Source: Epiperipatus broadwayi
Lineage: Eukaryota > Onychophora > Udeonychophora > Euonychophora > Peripatidae
NCBI GenBank assembly: GCA_028023455.1
Contig: JAQFVV010000013.1
Location: 744,001 to 808,000 of the forward strand
DNA length: 64,000 nt
Direction of reading: 5' to 3'
Positions 50,710 to 60,279 of the stretch are shown here, in pieces. The position numbers and the translations under genes were made by a program. The notes beneath the pieces were generated by a model. That model was not told where the DNA came from and ran no database searches. It worked only from the letters and a program-made list of their open reading frames with translations. Position 1 is the stretch's first letter; the number at the start of each line of letters is the position of its first letter.

Positions 50710-51072
50710 TCATAGTAGGTATGTGAACAGGGAGTTTATATTGCAAAAAAAATGTTTTGTGAATTTTATGAAGGGCATGGGGAATGATATCCTGGGGAAC
50801 ACCAGCATATTCATTAAGGAGGTCTTAGCATATAAGGACATATATACTTTAGACCACAAGTTTGTGATTTTACTAACTGATGTAAATATAGCATCCTGAA
50901 CTGACTTTCTCATAGCCAAAGGGGAGAAACTGATTTGTAGACCAAGAAATTTTTGTGGTTTTGCAGTAAATGGTGATGTTATGGGGTTCCTCAAGGACAA
51001 TCTCCATGATGCAGATTTATTAATGTTAAACAAAAGCCCTGACTCTGAAGAGAAGTTTGTCATGATTTCCAT
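50710..51072 (-). pseudogene. RT thumb region of LINE copy B
   Basis: A 120-codon frame beginning just after the frame break behind motif C. It contains SGLLFNINKSAS, the segment where many LINEs have G-L-x-x-N-x-x-K-S, and FLGLQISFSP, the usual F-L-G block. The reading continues the protein of 51083-51455 in another frame. Confidence 0.75.
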
Positions 51073-51082
51073 TAATTTTGGG

Positions 51083-51455
51083 TTAAATTTTTTGAGACAG
51101 CAGGAACACAGTCAGGTCATCCATGTAGGCTATGTGGGTGATGTTTTTATTAAACCAAAGAATATATATTCCAGGAAGGCTTTGCTCAATTTTCTTCAAG
51201 AAAGGATTTATATAAATGATGACAAGCAGGGGCATTAAGGGGGAAGCCCTACAGAATGGATTTGGTTGGTTTAAACAAAAGGGAAATTTTACCATTTAAT
51301 GAGATGGCAATTTCCCTGTTATTAAGCAGATTTGCAATTATATTGATAATGCCAGAAGGTATATTAAATGAAGGTGGATAAGTTGGGCAGGCTTTACCGA
51401 ATCAAAAGCCATGGCAATGTCCAGTTAAACAACCGCAGGTTTTGATTTCCTATTA
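51083..51455 (-). pseudogene. Reverse transcriptase core of LINE copy B
   Basis: The open part 51083-51295 carries motif B (SPLMPLLVIIYINPFL; the QG before it is broken by a frame change) and motif C with the catalytic pair as YMDD. Most LINEs have F/Y-A-D-D there. Upstream in another frame, LDIAMAFDSV is motif A with its catalytic Asp. So all three core motifs and the carboxylates are still recognisable, in at least two frames. Confidence 0.8.
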
Positions 51456-51882
51456 GTTCTGGTATATTAAATTGGAAGATTTTCACAAAACTACAAGTAT
51501 TAATGAAATATTATCCAAATACATTCATGTATAATTTATTGAATATATATATAAACCAACATTTCAATCAGGTCGCATTGGTCATCAACTGGGTAACAAA
51601 TACTATAAAATAATTGTAGCATTGCTATAAGCACTGATCTATAGCAATAATAAATATTCTATTAATAGAAATAGAAATAATATTTATGAGAAATTATTCA
51701 GATTAATGAGTTTTTTAAAAAAATGTCCAAAGAGAAAGTAATTTGCATGTGTCATCATGTTTGTTAATACAGTCTAGCCTTTTAAAGATCCTAATGGCTT
51801 CTCTGATCTGACATTGTTGGACAATGTCACAATGTTTGTTTATATATATATTCAATAAATTATGCACAGATGTACCCAGATA

Positions 51883-51918
<36 letters not shown>

Positions 51919-51939
51919 ATATATATATCTGTGATATAT

Positions 51940-51974
<35 letters not shown>

Positions 51975-53289
51975 CAGAAGTGCTTTAATGTACATATACA
52001 TTGTACATATCTATGATACAATTATTTTAAAACTATATATTTATTAAGATACAAAAATAAAATTTACCATCCCTTTTTCATGTTTCTTATGATGAAAATT
52101 GATAATAATGAAATGCAAAAGATATAATGCCTAAGTGATTTTAAATTGGTAAATTTTAAAATCTATTGTTTTTAAATATAATAATTGGTAATTATTTTTT
52201 GTGACACTTCGCAATAGCAGTACTAACAGTTTCAATATGAATTAGAAAACTAAAATTTAGAGAATTGCAATTTTATTTTTTATTAATTTCTAATTGTATT
52301 TAATTTCTTTTTCAAATATTGAGTAATTAATCAATCACTGGGTTTTACAATAGTATATAAACTTTACTGCATATGCATTAAAAACAATCCTCTTTTGGCA
52401 CTCTACTACAGAGCCATCTATTGTAAGCTTTAATAATTATATCTGATATATTTATTCAAAATTACATATACATATTAAACCATAAAAAAAAATTAATAAA
52501 ATTTTCCATTTTTTATTCTTCTTTAATGATAAAAATTAATATTTAATTTACTAGATTTTTATTAATGAATAAATATTTAACTTAACTGGAATAAAGTAAC
52601 AAGAGTGTATTTTTTCTAATGCAAATATTGAAAATAAGTTGAGAATCATATGATACTTTATTTACTGCATATGTGTCTAAGAATTGAATAGTAAAATTAA
52701 GTAAAGTGAGCAAAATTGTATTATAGCTTAGTTGGTGGTCCAAAACGAATTTGGATGAACAGGCCTCAAGTTGAGAATCAGTGCACTACAATCATATATA
52801 TATATACTATTTAATTTTTTAAGGAGTTTAATTTTTTTTTTTAAAAAAAATGTAAGTTGTTATTAATATATTATATAATTTTCTTTTGATTTAAAATCAA
52901 ATCTGAAGAAGTGAGCAATTCTTTGAGAGTCTTATTTAACAACAATTAATTATAATGTTTTTGTATTGATTAGTTTGCTGACAGAATGTGATTTGATGTG
53001 ATTTCTGTAAACATTTTCTCACTTTATAAATAACTTAACATGAAGATTTTTTTCTCTTTAATTGAGTGGAATAATTGAATTTGGAATTTTTAATTAAATA
53101 TTTACCGATTTGAAATATTTCAATATTTTTTATATAAATGTTTTAATTAAATAAAAATGAAATTTAATAAGTATTTCAAGAGGTGATTTTTTCTTTTAAA
53201 TAATCAAGAAATACATAATATTAATTAGATACTCACAAATATATAAATTAAAAAATGTGAATATCTTTATAATTAAGATAAAATAATAA
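51456..53289. other. AT-rich DNA with a possible hAT terminus
   Basis: The sequence GGCCTCAAGTTGAGAATCAGTG at about 52763-52784 reads, on the other strand, like a hAT right end of the CAGTG-GATTCTCAACTTG type. The left partner was not found. A compound TA tract lies at 51884-51973. No gene is seen. Confidence 0.35.
51884..51973. repeat. Compound (TA)n microsatellite
   Basis: Three TA blocks separated by short interruptions (TATCTATATA, CTGTGATATA). The 61-codon frame across it is a repeat artefact. Confidence 0.95.
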
Positions 53290-54169
53290 TTCTTTTTTTA
53301 AAAAAATAGCTGCCTGCAGGCCAAAGAGCTTTCCAACAGCCCCTTATAGTGAAACAATGGGGAGAAAGCAATAACTAAAAAAGCTTGCCATTTGCTGGCT
53401 GATGAGAGTGTGAGTTATTTTTCACTCTTGTTTTTACTCTCTAGTTAAGAATATCTAGGTATCCATTTACCGACCAATGTTAAATGGTTACCTGAATTGA
53501 CTATGAGCCAGAATAACTGAAAAACAAAATCCAAATATCTACAAAAGAATTTTGCTTAAACCCCAGAATGTACACATGCCACTCAGATAAATTTTATCCA
53601 TACTTCAATGTTTTTTTTTTTTGCATATATTCTAAATTTTAGGCAATATTAGGCAGATGTATTAATTCTGTACCATAAGGCTCTTTCTTTACATAGATAT
53701 TCATTCACATATATATTTTTTATTAGATGAAAGTTATCTTAATACATATGTATTCATACTCACATTCCTTTCAAGAAAAATCATAGTTTAAATATGGCAT
53801 TTCATTATATGGCATTTCATTATATTTATTGGTTGTGTTATTATTTAAGATTTTATTTCAATCTTCTTTGTCTTTTTTTTTTTTTTTTTGAATTTATACC
53901 ATAATTTGGCTTTCTTGAACTATTAATTATTAAGGATTTTGGTTACAGTAAAACTATGTAAGAGTTTATTGTTGATTGTAAATTTATGAAAAGATTTTAT
54001 ACACTTTTTAAATGATAATTTAAAAAAAAATAATTAAAGAAACTTCTAATGCATTTTTCACAAATCTTTATTTAAATTCCTCATAACAGTTTTGACAATC
54101 TAACAGTTTTCTTCTGATCTTGTCTCTTAATAATATATTCTTTTAAATTACAAAAATCTTTGATTTTCA
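53290..54169. other. GC-richer patch, unassigned, then AT-rich
   Basis: The 53310-53500 region is clearly richer in G+C than its flanks, and holds an imperfect palindrome GGTATCCATTTACC...AAATGGTTACC at 53459-53492. It probably belongs to a repeat, but no family could be named. TATGGCATTTCATTA is duplicated near 53795-53825. No coding frame is seen. Confidence 0.4.
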
Positions 54170-54699
54170 ATTGTATTTTTATATTAGACTATTTCCATCA
54201 TCTAATATGTGTATTGAATGTCTTTAGAAAAATTTAACTTTATTTAAATATTCCAAATACATTCAATTGTTAGTAATAGCACATCAAACAGGATAGTATA
54301 TGCACAATGTTTCAAGAGGTATTATTCTCCCCTCTTTCAGTGACAGTACTAGCATGGGATTTGAACCTGGCATTAGTTTCTTGATTATTGAATTTTAAGG
54401 TAATGCTCTAACCAATTGAACCATCCTGCCAAAGGCAACACCTATTAGAAATTTCATATACTTATCTATGAGGTTTCCCCTGATTTCTCCACTTTAGTAT
54501 TGTCACTGGTCAGGCCAGCAACACCTGGAGAAGAGGGTAGAATAATACCTCTCGAAACATTGTGCATATACTAATCTGTTTGATGTACTATTACTAACAG
54601 TTGAATGTATTTGGAATATTTAAATAAAGTTAATTTTTTCTTAAACCATTCAATATGCATATTAGATGATGAAAATAGTCCAATATAAAAATACAACTA
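54170..54699. repeat. Two copies of a SINE body in inverted orientation
   Basis: The left arm 54170-54338 and right arm 54534-54699 are reverse complements over about 165 bp with few mismatches (shared landmarks: ATTCCAAATACATTCAA, GTATATGCACAATGTTTC, AGGTATTATTCT). A short further match (CAGTGACA-TACT) adjoins on the inside. The left copy continues on the minus strand into a tRNA-like head. The right copy has a different, unrecognised head. Both copies carry the same tail sequence. Confidence 0.8.
54345..54430 (-). pseudogene. tRNA-derived SINE head
   Basis: Minus-strand reading starts GGCAGGATGGTTCAATTGG, with box A as ATGGTTCAATTGGTTAGAGC and box B as GGTTCAAATCC at 54358-54368. These are the internal RNA polymerase III promoter elements. 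The spacing between boxes (about 45) is normal for a tRNA-derived SINE. The 3' half no longer pairs as an acceptor stem. Together with 54170-54338 it makes a nearly complete SINE of about 260 bp. Confidence 0.75.
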
Positions 54700-55377
54700 G
54701 AACACAACTATCACAAACCTTCAGGAAAACACTTTGATTTCCAGTTTGTGTGTTTTTTATCTGTGCATCCTCCATCTCAACTTCATCATATTGCAATTAT
54801 TCACCAGCACAGAAACTCAGACTACCTTCTTTCAATACTTATGCATTTTATGAATAATCTTTAATTGCCAGATGAACTTGAAGTATCAAAAGCCTGAATG
54901 TTTATGTCCACACTGACAACTCAATTTTTCCCCCAAATACATCACTCTTTCACAAGGTAATAACTTAAAAATTATTTAAAGCATGTAAATTTTGACTAAA
55001 AAAGAAAACAAAAGAATATAAAGGATTTAGTAAAGTTACAGATTATAAGAAATTTACATTTTATATTTGCATAATTTTATTTTGAGTATAAATTTTATTA
55101 TTTCTTTTGAGTAAAATGCAGTGAGATATATTTACATTTATCATCCAAGATACTGTACCTTTCCCACTATTTTCAATTAATGTCTTTTCTGACTATCAAA
55201 ATTATAGTCATTGACTACTTTTATCTATTATCTATGGTTTTATTTTTCAAAATTTTCTCTTTTGCCTCTTGAAAATTATGATTTTTTTTTTTTGATTATT
55301 GTTACATATCATTTATAAAAGATGAGACACAATCTATCATTATTTAATTTTTTCTAAAAAGATTATCTACATGATCA
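54700..55377. other. No gene seen
   Basis: AT-rich, no recognised frame. LINE copy C may begin in the right part but carries no identifiable motif before 55378. Confidence 0.45.
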
Positions 55378-55767
55378 GTGATTATCCTATTGAAAATCAT
55401 GAATAGTCATATTAAGGATTACAGGAAAACTGCATCAGTTATCATTCATTTAGACATAATTTTAGGTTTTGATTCAGTTCCTATCCTAAACATTTCAAAA
55501 TACTGCAATATAATAACATCTCAATCTCTTTTTATTACTTCATCACTAATCTTGTGTTGAACTGTGATGTTCACATAAGAATGGATGAAAAGATAATTCA
55601 TATTTTTTTTATGTCTCATAATTTCATTTCTCAAACATCTAACTAGGCACTTTATTTTTTATTTTATATATCACCTCCTTTCTATTATGTGAAAATATGG
55701 ATCTACCAGAAATTCCATCTTTTCATACCAACATCAAGCATCTTACATTGATGCCTTTTTCATATTT

Positions 55768-55860
<93 letters not shown>

Positions 55861-56345
55861 CCTTATAGCAAAGAATATTCAACTTAGATTTTATGCAGAA
55901 AAATCTTCTGTCTAGAGAATTACATCTGGTGAAACAGCTACATGCACATTTATAGATTCTTTATCAAAAGTATAGCTTTTCTGGTCATCTATATTATAAA
56001 ATAAATAGAATTAATATTAGCAGCATAATTTTTCATCATCTTTAAATCATGTGATGGAATCAGGTAAAAGAATTAATATTCAAAAATAAGTAACTGCTGT
56101 TGAAAAAAATACCAGACTATCTTTTCAAAACATAACTACAGATCCTCACTCACCTATGCTAAATATGAACAATAGTCATTTGATGCAGTGATTTAAAAAA
56201 TGGTCATTGGAACCCAAATTTTTTGACTTTCTTTTAAAGGTAAATCTTCATGCTCTAGGTTTTACAACAAAATTGATGCTTTTTGTTCCTTGTGTCACAG
56301 GGAAAAAAAACACAACAGCATCTATTTTACATCTGCACAGCTCTA
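55378..56345 (+). pseudogene. LINE copy C, RT and C-terminal fragments (family 1)
   Basis: In the first frame SVIIHLDIILGFDSVP (residues 20-35) is RT motif A. In another frame SYIDAFFIF (about 55746-55772) stands at motif C with the catalytic D-D changed to D-A. At about 56188-56250 the frame reads SLEPKFFDFLLKVNLHAL, the family-1 signature. CSLCHRE follows at 56287-56306, where an A run shifts the frame before the CCHC is complete. The stretch between motif C and the signature is far shorter than in copy B, so a large deletion lies there, next to a (TA)n tract. Confidence 0.75.
55770..55858. repeat. (TA)n microsatellite inside LINE copy C
   Basis: Two TA blocks separated by TTTCTT. It starts right after RT motif C and probably grew after the LINE inserted. 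Confidence 0.9.
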
Positions 56346-57475
56346 ACAAATACCTGAGAAATTATGATTAACACATATAGACAAAATAACTTCACACTTG
56401 ATAACCTGATAGTGACACTCAGTAAAGGCTCCATACCAACAGCTTGTGCAGCAACTTTTTGTTTATCTAGTTTCTGGTGCACCAGATGTACTTTCTGACT
56501 TGGAGACAATACCACAAAGCATCCAGCCACATTCTCTAATAAGCTCAAACAACTGAAGGCCAAAGATGCAAAATTGCACACCCAGATATATTTGCTGCTA
56601 CATGGTCACTATTAAAAACCTGAGACAAACCATAACCTCAGAAAACAAATTATGACTTTTCTGCAACAAGAACAATTAATATTTTTTTTTACTGTTGTTG
56701 CTGTTTTTACATATCCTTTTTTTAACAATTTTTTCTGTTTGTTCCAAAGCCATATAGTTTTAAACCATGTATTTTCAACAATGTAATTTTTGGTAAACAA
56801 CAAATTCATGTAATCTGTTTTTTTTACAATAAAGTATATTATTGGAAAAAAAAAACTTATATTTTTTATTCATTCTAGAGTGTAACTAATTAGTTTATCT
56901 AAAATCATCTACTATACTTCTTGTGTAGTCATTATTCATATAGAATGTCTATGTACTTTTAATTTATTACCGTTAATAAAAACAACAATTACTAATTGTA
57001 TCAAATTATGTAAAAGTTTAATTTAGTAAATTTTAGCATAAAGTTATTCAATTAATGCAAAATAATTTATTTTAAGCAGTTAATATTAAATGACATTTTC
57101 CAAAACTTACTATAAACATTAACAAGTTTTTTCTTTAAAATAAATAAAGATTCATAATATTTTGTGTTTTGGGTTAATTATCAAATATTTTATCAAGAAG
57201 TTTATTTATATTGATGATATTAACTTTGAACAGCTGTAGGTTAGCAGTAATCTTAAAAAGCGCAAGTAGCTTTATATATATCTATTACTTTCTCTATGTA
57301 AAAAATATATACCAATTTTTTACACTGAATATTTAGAATGCTGAGAAACACATTCATAATATAATCTAAGTTTTGAAACTACAGCATTTGTCATACAGTT
57401 GCTCCAACATATCCATGGTAATTGATTTTAAAGATCTTATGAATGATGTGAATAATGGTGAACATATATATATAT
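56346..57475. other. No gene seen
   Basis: Minus-strand frames of 84 and 65 codons (56327-56581, 56612-56809) have no recognisable domain. The right border is the (AT)n tract into which the LTR element is inserted. Confidence 0.45.
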
Positions 57476-57760
57476 TGTAACGATATATAAATATGTCGTT
57501 ACATTAATTTAAAATAAAAACTTAAAAGTTCGCAAATAAAAGGAAAAAACTAAACGCTAAAATTAAAACATTGTTAAACGTGTATACATTCGCACAGATG
57601 TTAAACTTTAAAAATATTTTTTTTTCATAAACAAAAAAAAAAAGTATTTGAATGTATTTTTTTTAAATAAAAAAATACAAGATTGAAATATAAAAATATT
57701 TTAATAAAAAAAAATAACGTAAGTTAAAATAAAAGCAGGTATTAATTAATTCCTGTAATC

Positions 57761-57769
57761 TATAAAAGG
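57761..57769 (+). promoter_or_regulatory. Putative TATA box in the 5' LTR
   Basis: TATAAAAGG fits a metazoan core promoter and is kept in the other LTR at 60565-60573. Transcription start would lie about 30 bp downstream. With AATAAA at 59312 the R region would span about 1.5 kb, which is unusually long; a start further downstream is possible. Confidence 0.4.
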
Positions 57770-59102
57770 AAATGATTGTTTATTAATTATCTAAAAGCTG
57801 TTTAATTAAAAAGTCAGATGGAAAGTTAGATAAGAGAAGAAAGAGATTTTAGCTTGACAAATGGAAGCACTAAGCCTTGGCCCGGACCATAACGAAAAAA
57901 ACAGATTAGTGACGTTTTGTTCAGTGAATCCTTGTGGATGATATAAAAAAAAAAATATTGAGTTGGGGAGCTTTTTTCAACTTGGTTGGGGAGATGAGCG
58001 ATAAAGACGCACTTTATCGTTCTCTCCCACTTATCTCTGAAATGAAATGAATGATACCAGGACAGAACCAGCAACTGCCACCTCCAAAACATCAGACCGG
58101 TCTTCCAGGAAAGTCTGCGTGGGAATTGCCAACGGGAACAGGGACTTTTCTACCGTAAGCAATAGAACTGAACAATTGTTAAAATCATAACCTGAATTAA
58201 GAACTTTAAAGATTGCTAAGTAAATTTAAATTTTATAAAAAGGAACAATTCTTAAAATCAATCAAGAACTTTCGTCAAGTTGAACAAATTAATAAACAAG
58301 CCGACTTATTTAAAATGGACTCTTATCTGACTTTTTGTAAGTTTTAAATCAAATTAATAATGGTTAATTTTATATCTTTCCCGATTGTTAAAAGAATCAT
58401 TTCCCTGTTAATATTTTTTTATGTGTAGTAATATTTTATTGTAGAAATTATTAAATGCATTACATTTAAGTTGTCTATAGACGCTTGCATGGATTCGTTT
58501 GCGGTTAATTAGATTTTGTTTTTCATATTTGATCAAAATATATAGACATTCGATAAATAATGATACCTTACGGTGAGTATCTAAAATGTATTTATTCGGA
58601 TGTCTTTTAAGTTATTGGTGACAACGCAAGTATCTTATGGTGAATACTATTGGGTTACTTATAAGTTTCCCTCTGCGATTGTCGGTATCAATAATTTTGT
58701 ATTTTGATCGTTTATGTTTATTTTGAAATGTTTTTGACCGTGGAATCTGTGTAATCGATCTATACCCAACATTTTTAAATAAATCTGTGCGAACGTATAT
58801 AAATGTTAAAATTAAGTCAGGCGCGAATGGCTATATAGTTTTGTAAAGTTGTATTAAGGGAGGGTAATCTTAGGTTATTAATTTCGTAGTTGAATTGGTT
58901 CAATGGATTGGATATATTTGTGTAATTAGTAAATGTAGTATGAGATCCGCTACAGGCAGGATTATAGATATACGCCACACACCCTCTGTTTGCCTATGGA
59001 TGGGTTTGTAAGTCGGCAGAAGACCGCAGTCCATTCCTATGGAGTTTTTAGTTTATTGATCTACTTGCCCACAGATGTCACATTCCTGTTGGTGGAGAGT
59101 CA

Positions 59103-59312
59103 ATGTCTTCTCTATTTCTACTTATTGTTCAGATGTACATTCCTGACAATATAGTATTTTGTGTTGTCGTATCATGCTACATTGAATACATGAATGTATC
59201 AGATGGATTGGCGCCAGTTGATTGCGAAATTTGTTGCCTAAGGTTAAATCAGGGAAGAATATTTTCCTTTCAAATGCAGACCTATGTAGTCCATTCATAC
59301 TCGACCCTCTAA
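59103..59312 (+). CDS. 69-codon frame in the 5' LTR, function unknown
   Basis: The frame starts MSSLFLLIVQMYIP and ends YVVHSYSTL, with a hydrophobic N-terminal stretch (residues 4-25) that could pass a membrane and three Cys in residues 38-46. The copy in the 3' LTR (61906-62115) differs at one residue (Pro to Leu). At 1 percent LTR divergence this conservation carries little weight, and a 69-codon frame can arise by chance. The overlapping minus-strand frame is a shadow. I do not recognise the product. Confidence 0.2.
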   Translation: MSSLFLLIVQMYIPDNIVFCVVVSCYIEYMNVSDGLAPVDCEICCLRLNQGRIFSFQMQTYVVHSYSTL

Positions 59313-59695
59313 ATAAAATATTAAACATTATAGCAAGCTATTTTAAATGTAAAATTAAAAATTAAGATAAAAATCTAAATGTTAAACTTATTCCTCGAAT
59401 TTAGAATGATTTTATATGTGCGTAAATAAATATTTTTCTGTGTTAATTTCTGGCAGTGGCTTTTATTATTTTATTCTTTTATATTTAAGATATAAAATTT
59501 ATAGATTTTTATCTCGGCGTCTCCGCTGAGCTAGTGACAATGGGCTAACGATCTAAATATGTAAATGAAGTGGAATCCTAACAGCGCGTATCTGCCTACT
59601 TTATAAATTTTTCTAGGCTCAAATGCCTAGATGGCGCCCTTTGGTAGTGCGGTGTGGTGCGATGTGATCTACCACTTCGTTTGGATCGTTATAAT

Positions 59696-59713
59696 TGGCG
59701 CCCAACGTGGGGC
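59696..59713 (+). promoter_or_regulatory. Primer binding site, tRNA-Lys(1,2) type
   Basis: TGGCGCCCAACGTGGGGC is the 18-base complement of the 3' end of animal tRNA-Lys(1,2), the site used by retroviruses primed by that tRNA. It lies 2 bp behind the 5' LTR, in the correct orientation. This marks the start of the interior and fixes the direction of the element as plus. Confidence 0.92.
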
Positions 59714-60279
59714 CTTACCTCAGAGATTGACCCTGAGAAGGGGAATTGATGCTGAAATTTCCTATCTTGAATAAACACGAGTGCCCTGAGAATGTTAAAA
59801 ATAAATGAAGCCCGTAATATTTTTTCTGAAATCAGAATATATTGTTTGTATTATATAAAGTTATGAATTTTGTGTAAAAAGTGCTGCCAGTAAGAAAAAT
59901 TGCGCATATGTAAAGAGAAATACGAGGAATAAAAAGTAATAAATAAAACGTAATAATAAATCTAAATCATAGATTTTTTTTAAAAAAAAGTCTGGTTAAA
60001 CTAAAATCTAATAGTTCAACTTGCCTAAGAAATGGTAAAAGATAGGAGAAATGAAACTTGGAAGGGAGGGGGCAGAAATTTAGCTGGTAATAAGGAATCA
60101 ACAGTCAACATTTTTTTATCATTATATTTGTATGTAATTACTGTTTTGTCTTTTAAAAAAAAAAGTTTTGTCCTTTTAAAAATTTCATATATAACAAATT
60201 TGTATAACGTAATTACTAACACTAAGTAAAGTCTTTTTTTTTTTTTAATGTTTTTGTTTTTTGAGGAAGTTTACTGATA
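59714..60279 (+). other. Short interior of the LTR element, non-coding
   Basis: After the primer binding site come a GAGAAGGGGAATTG stretch and AT-rich DNA with no gag-like or pol-like frame. A 65-codon frame (60032-60229, starting MVKDRRNETWKGGGRN) is the only notable one and has no recognised domain. A purine-rich block (GGAAGGGAGGGGGCAG) lies at 60060-60075, about 200 bp before the 3' LTR. The bases directly before the LTR are T-rich, with only GAGGAAG, so a normal polypurine tract is not obvious. Confidence 0.75.

Larger units (their letters stand above)
49871..51455 (-). mobile_element. LINE copy B, 5'-truncated (family 1)
   Basis: On the minus strand the pieces run from RT motif A (LDIAMAFDSV, near 51425-51395) through motif B (PLLVIIYINPFL) to motif C (AYMDDLTVF) at about 51140-51114. 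The thumb region follows (FLGLQISFSP, in 50710-51072), then a C-terminal domain ending in CCHC. 5' truncation at the RT is the usual outcome of LINE insertion. It is the best preserved of the three family-1 copies, with only a few frame breaks. Confidence 0.85.
57476..59693 (+). repeat. 5' LTR (2218 bp)
   Basis: The first 28 bases form a hairpin, TGTAACGA then 12 bases then TCGTTACA. A TATA box (TATAAAAGG) is at 57761-57769. An AATAAA signal is at 59312-59317, close behind the end of a 69-codon frame, and another AATAAA is at 59425. Near the 3' end CTAGGCTCAAATGCCTAG can fold into a 6-bp-stem hairpin. Length is extreme for an LTR (most are 0.2-1 kb). Confidence 0.88.

Noticed and set aside
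50981-51238. 85-codon plus-strand frame
   Set aside because: It is antisense to the RT of LINE copy B, which carries motifs B and C on the minus strand.
51862-52047. 61-codon plus-strand frame
   Set aside because: It translates a compound TA microsatellite.
55697-55915. 72-codon plus-strand frame
   Set aside because: It crosses the TA tract inside LINE copy C; only its flanks carry LINE sequence.
57826-58092. 88-codon minus-strand frame in the 5' LTR
   Set aside because: It is on the strand opposite to transcription and an A-run length change breaks it in the 3' LTR.
59122-59328. 68-codon minus-strand frame in each LTR
   Set aside because: It is the antisense shadow of the 69-codon plus frame, with no domain.
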